Source: Geodermatophilus africanus (GTDB lineage Bacteria > Actinomycetota > Actinomycetes > Mycobacteriales > Geodermatophilaceae). Taken from it: a DNA stretch of 64,000 bases. The notes under the pieces were generated by a model, which was given only the letters and a program-made list of their open reading frames with translations, searched no databases and was not told the origin of the DNA. The stretch's first letter is position 1; each line of letters starts with the position of its first letter. Position numbers and translations under genes: made by a program. Where the stretch lies: contig NZ_FNOT01000001.1 of assembly GCF_900107105.1 (NCBI RefSeq), positions 372,001 through 436,000 of the forward strand. Direction: 5' to 3'. Below are positions 57,892 through 64,000 of this stretch, piece after piece.

Positions 57892-59721
57892 GTGACGCAG
57901 ACAGTGGAACGACCGAGCACCGCCGGCTCCCCCGCCGAGCGCACCGACGCCTGGCTGGCCGCGTTCGAGGACGCGCTCACCGCCCGGGACGTGGACCGCG
58001 CGGCGGGCATGTTCGCCGCGACGAGCTTCTGGCGCGACCTCATCGCCCTCACCTGGAACATCACCACGGTGGAGAATCCGGCCGGGGTGGCCGAGCTGCT
58101 CACCGCGACCCTGGAGCACACCGAGCCGCGCTCCTTCGCGGTCGAGGAGCCGCCCGAGGAGGCCGACGGTGTCACCACCGTCTGGTTCACCTTCGAGACG
58201 GCGGTCGGCCGCGGGAGGGGGCTGGCGCGGCTGGTCGAGGAGGACGGCGGGACGAAAGCGTGGACCCTCCTCACCACTCTCTATGAGCTCACGGGCCACG
58301 AGGAGCCGAAGGGTTCCCGCCGGCCGATGGGTGCCGAGCACGGGGCGAACAAGCAGCGGCTGACCTGGCTGGAGCGCCGCCGGAAGGAGGAGGCCGAGCT
58401 CGGTACCTCCGTGCAGCCCTACGTCCTCGTCGTCGGCGGCGGCCAGGGCGGCATCGCGCTCGGTGCCCGGCTGCGCCAGCTCGGCGTGCCGGCGCTCGTC
58501 GTCGACAAGCACCCACGGCCGGGCGACCAGTGGCGCGGCCGCTACAAGTCGCTCTGCCTGCACGACCCCGTCTGGTACGACCACCTGCCGTACCTCAAGT
58601 TCCCCGACACCTGGCCGGTGTTCTCGCCCAAGGACAAGATCGGCGACTGGCTCGAGTCCTACGTCGAGGCCATGGAGGTCCCGTACTGGACCAGCACCGT
58701 GGCGACGAAGGCGACCTACTCGCCCGAGAAGGGGGAGTGGACCGTCGAGGTCGAGCGCGAGGGCGACGCCCTGACGCTGCGGCCGAAGCACCTGGTGCTG
58801 GCGACCGGGATGTCGGGCAAGCCCAACGTCCCCGACATCCCGGGTCGGGACGTCTTCCGCGGCGACCAGCACCACTCCTCGGCCCACCCGGGGCCGGACG
58901 CCTACGCCGGCAAGCGCTGCGTCGTCATCGGCAGCAACAACTCGGCGTTCGACATCTGCGGGGCGCTGTGGGAGAACGACGCCGACGTCACGATGGTGCA
59001 GCGCTCCTCGACGCACATCGTCAAGAGCGCCACCCTCATGGACATCGGCCTCGGCGCGCTCTACAGCGAGGAGGCGGTCGCGAACGGGGTCACCACCGAG
59101 AAGGCCGACCTGATCTTCGCGTCGATCCCGTACCGGATCATGCACGAGTTCCAGATCCCGCTGTACGAGCAGATGGCCGAGCGCGACGCCGACTTCTACG
59201 AGCGGCTGGAGAAGGCCGGCTTCCGGCACGACTGGGGCGACGACGGCTCCGGCCTGTTCATGAAGTACCTGCGCCGCGGCTCCGGCTACTACATCGACGT
59301 GGGCGCCGCCGACCTGGTGGCCGACCGTCAGGTGAAGCTGGTGCAGGGCCAGGTCGTCCGGCTCACCGAGGACGCCGTCGTCCTCGAGGACGGCACCGAG
59401 CTGCCCGCCGACCTCGTGGTCTACGCCACCGGCTACGGCTCGATGAACGGCTGGGCGGCCGACCTCATCTCGCCGGAGGTCGCCGACACGGTGGGCAAGG
59501 TATGGGGTCTGGGCTCGGACACCACCAAGGACCCGGGGCCGTGGGAGGGCGAGCAGCGCAACATGTGGAAGCCCACCCAGCAGCAGGCGATGTGGTTCCA
59601 CGGCGGGAACCTGCACCAGTCACGGCACTACTCGCTGTACCTGGCACTGCAGCTCAAGGCCCGGTACGAGGGGATCCCGACGCCGGTCTACCGGCTGCAG
59701 GAGGTGCACCACACCTCCTGA
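57892..59721 (+). CDS. Flavin monooxygenase with N-terminal NTF2-like domain
   Basis: The 609-residue protein has an NTF2/SnoaL-like first part (about 15-135: DAWLAAFEDALTARDVDRAA) and a class B flavoprotein monooxygenase part. The FAD motif GGGQGGIALGARL begins at 182; RPGDQWRGRYKSLCLHDPVWYDHLP follows, and the second nucleotide motif VVIGSNNSAFDICGAL is near 343. It would add oxygen to a ketone or heteroatom. GTG 57892 follows AGGAGG; the GAF regulator is divergent. The substrate is unknown. Confidence 0.88.
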   Translation: MTQTVERPSTAGSPAERTDAWLAAFEDALTARDVDRAAGMFAATSFWRDLIALTWNITTVENPAGVAELLTATLEHTEPRSFAVEEPPEEADGVTTVWFTFETAVGRGRGLARLVEEDGGTKAWTLLTTLYELTGHEEPKGSRRPMGAEHGANKQRLTWLERRRKEEAELGTSVQPYVLVVGGGQGGIALGARLRQLGVPALVVDKHPRPGDQWRGRYKSLCLHDPVWYDHLPYLKFPDTWPVFSPKDKIGDWLESYVEAMEVPYWTSTVATKATYSPEKGEWTVEVEREGDALTLRPKHLVLATGMSGKPNVPDIPGRDVFRGDQHHSSAHPGPDAYAGKRCVVIGSNNSAFDICGALWENDADVTMVQRSSTHIVKSATLMDIGLGALYSEEAVANGVTTEKADLIFASIPYRIMHEFQIPLYEQMAERDADFYERLEKAGFRHDWGDDGSGLFMKYLRRGSGYYIDVGAADLVADRQVKLVQGQVVRLTEDAVVLEDGTELPADLVVYATGYGSMNGWAADLISPEVADTVGKVWGLGSDTTKDPGPWEGEQRNMWKPTQQQAMWFHGGNLHQSRHYSLYLALQLKARYEGIPTPVYRLQEVHHTS

Positions 59722-59739
59722 GGCCCATTCTCCGCCCGA

Positions 59740-59811
59740 GTTGATCATAAGGTTGTTGCTGTGAGACACGCCTCCAGCGGCGTGTGCGCCTGCGACAACC
59801 CCATGATCAAC
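59740..59811. repeat. TGATCAT-type long palindrome, copy B
   Basis: GTTGATCAT (59740-59748) pairs with ATGATCAAC (59803-59811), then GGTTGT with ACAACC, and inside ACACGCC (59766-59772) with GGCGTGT (59779-59785). The nested structure covers 72 bases between convergent genes and could terminate both. It shares the TGATCAT...GTGA.ACACGC order with 2646-2710. Confidence 0.72.
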
Positions 59812-59850
59812 GGCTGCAGACGGCGAGGACGGCGCCCCGCGGGGACACGC

Positions 59851-60474
59851 TCAGGCGGCGGCGCCGTCCCGGCGGGCGTGGGCGGCGGCGACGACGTGCG
59901 GTACCAGCGCCTGGGCGATGTGCGCGTACCCGGCCGACGAGGGGTGGAAGCGGTCGGCGGAGAACAGCGCCGGGTCGGTGCCGAAGGCCGCGGACACGGC
60001 GTCGGAAACGGCGGCGACCATCGCGCCGTTCGCGCGGGCGACGGCGGCCTGCGCGCGCTGCAGCTGCCTCGAGGCGACCTGCACCAGCGGCCGCAGCGCC
60101 GGCGGCACCCAGGGGACGGTCGACATGTCCGGCGCCGGGACGACGACCACGTCGGTACCGGCCTCGCGCAGCCCGGCCAGCGCACTGGCCAGGGCCGCGG
60201 CCGCCTGCGCCGGGGGCACCAGTCGCGCCAGGTCGTTGGCGCCGACCACCACCACCGAGAGGTCGACGTCCAGGGCTGCGGCCCGGCGGACCTGCGCGGC
60301 CAGGTCCCGGGACACCGCCCCGGGGACGGCGAGCACGGACAGGTCGACGTCGTAGCCGGCGTGGGTCAACGCGGCGGCGAGGCGCGGGCCGAGGGCGTCC
60401 CCGGGACCGGCGGCACCGGCGCCGTACGCGAGCGAGTCACCGAGGAGGGCGAGCCGGAGGGTCGTGCGGATCAC
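59851..60474 (-). CDS. GDSL/SGNH family hydrolase
   Basis: The 207-residue protein has the SGNH blocks: LALLGDSLAYGAGA with the catalytic serine in GDS near 12, VVVVGANDLARL with the GxND block, and DRFHPSSAGYAHIA holding the aspartate and histidine near 173-176. It is a likely esterase or lipase with no signal peptide, so cytosolic. GTG 60474 starts directly before the first strand. It lies downstream of the SDR but behind a strong terminator, so it is transcribed separately. Confidence 0.87.
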   Translation of the reverse strand: MIRTTLRLALLGDSLAYGAGAAGPGDALGPRLAAALTHAGYDVDLSVLAVPGAVSRDLAAQVRRAAALDVDLSVVVVGANDLARLVPPAQAAAALASALAGLREAGTDVVVVPAPDMSTVPWVPPALRPLVQVASRQLQRAQAAVARANGAMVAAVSDAVSAAFGTDPALFSADRFHPSSAGYAHIAQALVPHVVAAAHARRDGAAA

Positions 60475-60520
60475 GGTTCGTACAACGCCGGCGCACGCTC
60501 CGCCATGCCCGCCGCGCGGA

Positions 60521-60563
60521 CGCGACAGGGTCCGGCCGGGAAGCCCGGCCGGACCCTGTCGCG
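60521..60563. terminator. Perfect 20-bp hairpin after the SDR gene
   Basis: CGCGACAGGGTCCGGCCGGG (60521-60540) is followed by AAG and its exact 20-base inverse complement (60544-60563). It lies downstream of the minus-strand SDR gene and 47 bases upstream of the GDSL start. It is the strongest simple hairpin in the window. A diverged stop-anchored block (60572-60616) joins it to the SDR stop. Confidence 0.88.
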
Positions 60564-60613
60564 TCGGCCTCGTCCCGGGTCCCGCCCTGAGCTGGGGAGG
60601 GACGAGGTCCTCT

Positions 60614-61384
60614 CTATGCCTTCGGGCCGCCGGCGGCGTAGACGACCTGGCCGGAGACGAAGCCCGCGCCCTCGCTGACGAAGAAGGACGCCAGGTGCGC
60701 GATGTCCTCGGGCTGACCGACGCGCTGCACCGGAATCTCCTTGGCGGCGTAGGCGATGAAGTCCTCGAACGCGACGCCCATCCGGTCCGCGGTCGCCTTG
60801 GTCATCTCGGTCTGGATGAAGCCGGGCGCGATCGCGTTGGCGGTGACGCCGAACTTGCCCAGCTCGATCGCCAGGGTCTTGGTGAAGCCCTGCAGGCCGG
60901 CCTTCGCCGTCGCGTAGTTGGCCTGGCCGCGGTTGCCCAGCGCCGAGGTGCTGGAGAGGTTGACGATCCGGCCCCACCGGGCGTCGATCATGTGCTTCTG
61001 CACCGCGCGGGTCATCAGGAAGGCGCCGCGCAGGTGCACGTTCATGACGACGTCCCAGTCGACCTCGGTCATCTTGAACAGCATGTTGTCGCGGATGACG
61101 CCGGCGTTGTTGACGAGCACGGTCGGGGCGCCCAGCTCGGCGGCGACGCGGGCGACCGCGGCCTCGACCTGCTCGGCGTCGCTGACGTCGGCGCCGAGCG
61201 CCAGCGCGCGGCCGCCGGCGGCCTCGATGGCCTCCACGGTCGCCTTGCCCGCGGCCTCCTCCAGGTCGAGCACGCCCACGGCGAACCCGTCCTGCGCCAG
61301 CCGCTTGGCGACGGCCGCACCGATGCCCCGCGCGGCTCCGGTGACGATCGCCACGCGGGTGGCGGTGCTGTTCGACTCGCTCAT
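60614..61384 (-). CDS. Short-chain dehydrogenase/reductase, FabG-like
   Basis: The 256-residue protein is a classical SDR: cofactor motif VTGAARGIGAAVAKRLA near 13-29, LVNNAGVIRDNML near 91-103, catalytic Ser/Tyr/Lys in NLSSTSALGNRGQANYATAKAG (split) near 145-165 and NAIAPGFIQTEMTK near 188. It resembles 3-oxoacyl-ACP/CoA reductases. The aspartate in VLDLEEAAG after the second strand suggests NAD rather than NADP preference, which is inference. ATG 61384 has GAGAGGGA upstream. Confidence 0.9.
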   Translation of the reverse strand: MSESNSTATRVAIVTGAARGIGAAVAKRLAQDGFAVGVLDLEEAAGKATVEAIEAAGGRALALGADVSDAEQVEAAVARVAAELGAPTVLVNNAGVIRDNMLFKMTEVDWDVVMNVHLRGAFLMTRAVQKHMIDARWGRIVNLSSTSALGNRGQANYATAKAGLQGFTKTLAIELGKFGVTANAIAPGFIQTEMTKATADRMGVAFEDFIAYAAKEIPVQRVGQPEDIAHLASFFVSEGAGFVSGQVVYAAGGPKA

Positions 61385-61409
61385 CTGTTCGTCCCTCTCG
61401 ATGTCTGCG

Positions 61410-61471
61410 CCGTACGGTGCGCTGGACCACACCGTACGGACCGGCTCCCGCGAGGCTACCGGCCGGTAGCC
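61410..61471. promoter_or_regulatory. Palindromic operator candidates before the SDR gene
   Basis: CCGTACGG occurs at 61410-61417 and 61432-61439, two turns of DNA apart, and the segment between carries further ACGGTG/CACCGT symmetry. A perfect 18-base palindrome GGCTACCGGCCGGTAGCC is at 61454-61471. TACCGG..CCGGTA-like sites are typical of TetR repressors. These are 26-88 bases before the SDR start; no regulator gene is adjacent. Confidence 0.55.
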
Positions 61472-61492
61472 GCGTGGTGTCGGAGGCGCGGG

Positions 61493-61912
61493 TCAGGGCC
61501 AGGTGCTGGCGACGACGATGCCGGCGACGGACAGCTGGACGGCGGCCAGCACCAGGCTCGCCGGGTGAAAGGCCACCTCGGTGACGTGCCGGCCCAGCTT
61601 GCCGGGGGTGAGCAGGTCGAGGACCACGAAGGCGACCGCCTGCAGCACCACGCCGAGCACGCCGAAGACGACGGTGTAGAGCAACGCCTGGCCGAACCCG
61701 CTGGTGGCGTTGGTCCAGATGGCGCTGAAGATGACCAGTCCCTGGGCCAGGAACCCGGCGGCGAGCACGATGCCGGCGTTGACCGACCGCTCCTCGTGGA
61801 TCTGCCGGCCGAGGTGGCCGGGGGTGAGCAGGTCGAGCACGAGGAAGCCGAGGGTCAGCAGCACGATGCCGACCCCGGTATAGGCGACGGCGTAACCGAT
61901 GCTGGCCAGCAC
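61493..61912 (-). CDS. DUF350 membrane protein (two tandem modules)
   Basis: The 139-residue protein has four hydrophobic segments arranged as two repeats. LGFLVLDLLTPGHLGRQIHE in the first half is matched by AFVVLDLLTPGKLGRHVTE in the second, the DUF350 hallmark. The function is unknown; relatives often accompany envelope or redox genes. GTG 61912 follows GGAGG at a normal distance; the frame upstream to 62467 is unconserved low-complexity sequence. Confidence 0.85.
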   Translation of the reverse strand: MLASIGYAVAYTGVGIVLLTLGFLVLDLLTPGHLGRQIHEERSVNAGIVLAAGFLAQGLVIFSAIWTNATSGFGQALLYTVVFGVLGVVLQAVAFVVLDLLTPGKLGRHVTEVAFHPASLVLAAVQLSVAGIVVASTWP

Positions 61913-62097
61913 GAGGGACCTCCGGGGGACGCGGGACGGGCGGACGCCGGACGTGTCTACCGCACCGGCGCCCCGTGGGCCCGCCCCGCCGTGCCGCGTG
62001 CCGCCGCCGGCTCGACCGGTGCGGATCACGTGAGCCGGCTTCCGCGCCACGGTCGGCTCCCCGCTCGCCGACGCTCGCTGCGGTGCTCCCGCGGCTG

Positions 62098-62499
62098 TCA
62101 GCCGGTGACGACGTCCACTCGGTCGAAGCCCTCGGCCGTGGTGGGCGGGACGAAGCGCGCCGCCGTCCCGTACAACCCGGCCGGTGGCACCCGCGCGCGG
62201 CCCTCGCGGGCGTCGTTGCGCGCCGCGCAGACCGGCACCGGGGTGTCCAGCCACACCGCCCGCACGCCGGCCCCGGCCGCCCGGGCCGCCGCGATGAGCG
62301 GGGCGCGGTCCGCGGGCGTGGGGTGGGTGTTGTCCACGACCACGCTGCGCCCCTCGGCCAGCAGCTCGGCCACGACCCGCTGCTGGCGGGCCTCCCGGCG
62401 GCGGGCGTTGGGCCAGTGGTCCTTGCTGACGACGACGTGCGTCCCGGCCAGGTGCTGCCGGACCCACGTCGACTTGCCGCCGCCCTGGAGCCCGGCCAT
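62098..62499 (-). CDS. Small P-loop kinase (polynucleotide-kinase-like)
   Basis: The 133-residue protein has a Walker A motif GLQGGGKST directly at its start (residues 3-11), then VVVSKDHWPNARRREARQQ, DNTHPTPADRAPL near 56-68 and a Walker-like VWLDTPVPVCAARN near 82. The arrangement is that of small T4-kinase-like ATPases. The first beta strand normally lies before Walker A and would be LVV in the same frame, but no ATG, GTG or TTG is present there. A dispersed repeat begins just upstream, so the true start may have been lost or be CTG. Confidence 0.72.
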   Translation of the reverse strand: MAGLQGGGKSTWVRQHLAGTHVVVSKDHWPNARRREARQQRVVAELLAEGRSVVVDNTHPTPADRAPLIAAARAAGAGVRAVWLDTPVPVCAARNDAREGRARVPPAGLYGTAARFVPPTTAEGFDRVDVVTG

Positions 62500-62530
62500 G
62501 ACGACCAGCTCAGGCGAGCTCAGCGTCGGC

Positions 62531-62590
62531 CTCCCTGCAGGGACCCGCCCCGAGCCTGCGAGGGGTGGGGGGCAGGGAGGTCCTCCTTCA
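62531..62590 (+). repeat. Stop-anchored dispersed GC-rich element, copy 4
   Basis: CTCCCTGCAGGGACCCGCCC, CGAGCCTGCGAGG, GGTGGGGGGCAGGG and GGTCCTCCTTCA follow in the standard order. On the minus strand the element starts in the stop of the small gene at 62588 (TGAAGGAGGACC) and ends about 30 bases before the P-loop kinase start. It is the cleanest copy for building a consensus. Confidence 0.75.
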
Positions 62591-62851
62591 CGCGGTCTGG
62601 CGCAGCGGCCTCACGTCGGCGTCGTCGTCCAGCGCGGGCCGGGGCGCCGGGTGCTCGACGAGGGCCAGGACCCGGCCGGCCATGAACCGGGCGGTGCGGA
62701 CCGGGGTGCCGCCCCGGGTACTCTCGGTGACCTCCACGAGCCCGCGGCCGTGGCTGACGTCCACGCGCCGCCCGACGCGGGTGGCCTCGATCTCGTAGGT
62801 GCGGGTGGTCCCACCCGCGTCGATCACGACCTCGACACGGTCGCCCTTCAT
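62588..62851 (-). CDS. Small conserved protein of beta-rich type
   Basis: The 87-residue protein begins MKGDRVEVVIDAGGTTRTYE and continues with short strands (IEATRVGRRVDVSHGRGLVEV; TPVRTARFMAGRVLALVEHP, each split), then an acidic end. It looks like a small beta-sheet domain; I recognise no family. ATG 62851 has GGAGGA ten bases upstream. Its stop is fused to a dispersed element. Confidence 0.65.
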   Translation of the reverse strand: MKGDRVEVVIDAGGTTRTYEIEATRVGRRVDVSHGRGLVEVTESTRGGTPVRTARFMAGRVLALVEHPAPRPALDDDADVRPLRQTA

Positions 62852-62939
62852 CGCGTCCTCCAGACGTCGCGCCGGGCGGTGTGCCCGACATGGGAACAAC
62901 GTCCTCCTGGGGTACGACATTCCGGGCTGACCTGCGGCT

Positions 62940-64000
62940 TCAGTCCTCCGAGGAGCGCCGGTGGGGCCGTGGCACGTGCAGCGCGCGAACCGAGGCGAGC
63001 GCCGCGCGGCGGGCGTGTGCACGCTGCCGGGCGCGGCTGGTCCGGGGCGCTCGGGGTTCCTCGCGGAGCAGCGCGTCGAGCCAGTGACCCCGCGGGTCGA
63101 CGTCCACCAGCAGCGCCTTGAGCAGCAGGGTGAGCGGGATGGCCAGCAGCGCGCCCAGCGCGCCGAGCACCCAGCCCCAGAACAGCAGCGCGACGAAGGT
63201 GACCGTCATCGACAGGCCCACCGAGTCGCCGACGAACCGGGGCTGGATCAGCGTCTGGACGACGAAGTTGAGCAGCGCGTAGACCGCGACGACGACCCAG
63301 AACTCGGTCCAGCCGCCGTCGAGCAGGCCGAGGATCGCCGGCGGCACCAGGCCCAGGACGAACCCGATGTTGGGCACGTAGTTGGTGATGAACGACAGCA
63401 GCGCCCACACCACCGGGAGCGGGATGCCGATGATCGCCAGCGCGATGCCGTCCCCGATGGCCACGATGCCGCCGAACACGGTGCTGACCCACAGGTAGCT
63501 GCGGGTGCCGCGGGCGAACAGGCCCAGCGCGATCGGCAGGTGCGGGCGCTCGGCGGCGACCAGCGCCAGCCGCCGGCCGAAGCCGCCGGACTCGATGGCG
63601 AGGAACACCAGCGCGGCCAGCAGCAGCACCAGCGTCGAAGCGGCGTCGGTCGCGCGCGCCAGCACGCCTGTCGCCACGCCGACCAGCTGGCTGTAGTCGA
63701 ACTGGGCGACCAGGTCGGAGAGCTGGCCGGAGACGATGCCGCGGTCGTTGAGGTCGGCGACCACCGAGGCGATCAGCGCCTCGGCCTCCCCGGAGTAATT
63801 CGGCAGCAGGGCGGCGAACTGGGCGATCGACACCACCAGCAGGGCGACGAAGCCGAGCAGCACGGTGCACACCAGCAGCAGCAGGACGCTCGTGCTGGCC
63901 CAGCGCGGCCAGCCGTGCCGCTGCAGGAAGCGCTGCACCGGCGTGAGCGCGATGACCACGACGAGGGCCAGCAGCACCGGGCCCACCAGCCAGGCGATCG
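62940..64000 (-). CDS. AI-2E family transporter-like protein, 5' end outside the window
   Basis: The visible 353 residues form a polytopic membrane protein with about seven or eight helices and the AI-2E/PerM family marks: LLALVVVIALTPVQRFLQR near the start, a large external helical region (EAEALIASVVADLNDRG), LSFITNYVPNIGFVLGLVPP and VQTLIQPRFVGDSVGLS. Some members export autoinducer-2; others are Na+/H+ antiporters or of unknown function. The C-terminus is basic. The frame runs off the window at 64000. Confidence 0.88.
   Translation of the reverse strand, partial: IAWLVGPVLLALVVVIALTPVQRFLQRHGWPRWASTSVLLLLVCTVLLGFVALLVVSIAQFAALLPNYSGEAEALIASVVADLNDRGIVSGQLSDLVAQFDYSQLVGVATGVLARATDAASTLVLLLAALVFLAIESGGFGRRLALVAAERPHLPIALGLFARGTRSYLWVSTVFGGIVAIGDGIALAIIGIPLPVVWALLSFITNYVPNIGFVLGLVPPAILGLLDGGWTEFWVVVAVYALLNFVVQTLIQPRFVGDSVGLSMTVTFVALLFWGWVLGALGALLAIPLTLLLKALLVDVDPRGHWLDALLREEPRAPRTSRARQRAHARRAALASVRALHVPRPHRRSSED

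Overview
The window is very GC-rich, with strong third-position GC bias, many GTG starts, short or absent 5' leaders and tightly overlapping operons. Gene content (13E12-type HNH nuclease, PcaHGBDC, CE1758/CE1759 pair, c-di-AMP riboswitch before a lytic-transglycosylase-like gene) points to an actinobacterium. The dispersed intergenic elements make Geodermatophilaceae (Blastococcus, Geodermatophilus or Modestobacter) my best guess; that is inference. I see no rRNA, tRNA, CRISPR array, insertion sequence or phage. It reads as ordinary chromosome with almost exclusively metabolic and regulatory genes.

Layout. 1-7.7 kb: end of a RibD-like gene, a long-type argG with a dyad over its probable leaderless promoter, then a 5-oxoproline module: a DUF1445 D-glutamate-cyclase-like gene facing away from an NRAMP-like transporter and pxpABC. 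7.9-11 kb: an HNH/DUF222 protein under a near-consensus LexA box, a 16-bp four-unit palindromic array and an unknown membrane protein. 11.3-21.5 kb: aromatic catabolism, with a benzaldehyde/vanillin-type dehydrogenase, pgi, an alpha/beta hydrolase, overlapping pcaHGBDC, a divergent IclR regulator and pobA; together these would take aromatic aldehydes and 4-hydroxybenzoate via protocatechuate to beta-ketoadipate. 21.5-30.5 kb: a GGDEF protein, small unknowns, a paired acyl-CoA dehydrogenase operon, and a c-di-GMP operon (PAS-GGDEF-EAL plus HDOD) with a relic of a second HDOD gene upstream. 30.5-33.5 kb: pntAB transhydrogenase.

33.5-38.7 kb: small conserved genes (helical protein, GXWXG protein, Cys-cluster/pentapeptide protein, DUF4177, VOC, DUF2784, DUF72, methyltransferase) and a ynfA-type gene with a 2-nt frameshift. 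38.7-42 kb: a secreted transglycosylase-like protein behind a clear ydaO-type c-di-AMP riboswitch, then the LLM flavin monooxygenase/FMN reductase pair. 42-47.3 kb: short-chain amide use (AmiS/UreI-type channel, formamidase FmdA, FmdB) and a GltB-like FMN protein. 47.5-56.3 kb: gluconate permease and kinase, a DivIVA-like coiled-coil protein, an MFS transporter, a cupin, a half-size glycosyltransferase and a NarL-type two-component pair. 56.5-64 kb: a GAF/winged-helix regulator divergent from a flavin monooxygenase, a GDSL hydrolase, an SDR with a strong terminator and palindromic operators, a DUF350 protein, a small P-loop kinase and an AI-2E family protein cut by the window end.

The most distinctive feature is a family of GC-rich elements beginning at or just after stop codons (an AAGGACC-type block followed by hairpin-forming sequence and often a CCCTGCAGGG block). 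At least eight genes carry it and it probably acts as terminator. A second family of long palindromes carries a TGATCAT core. No wholly new multi-gene system was convincingly seen.
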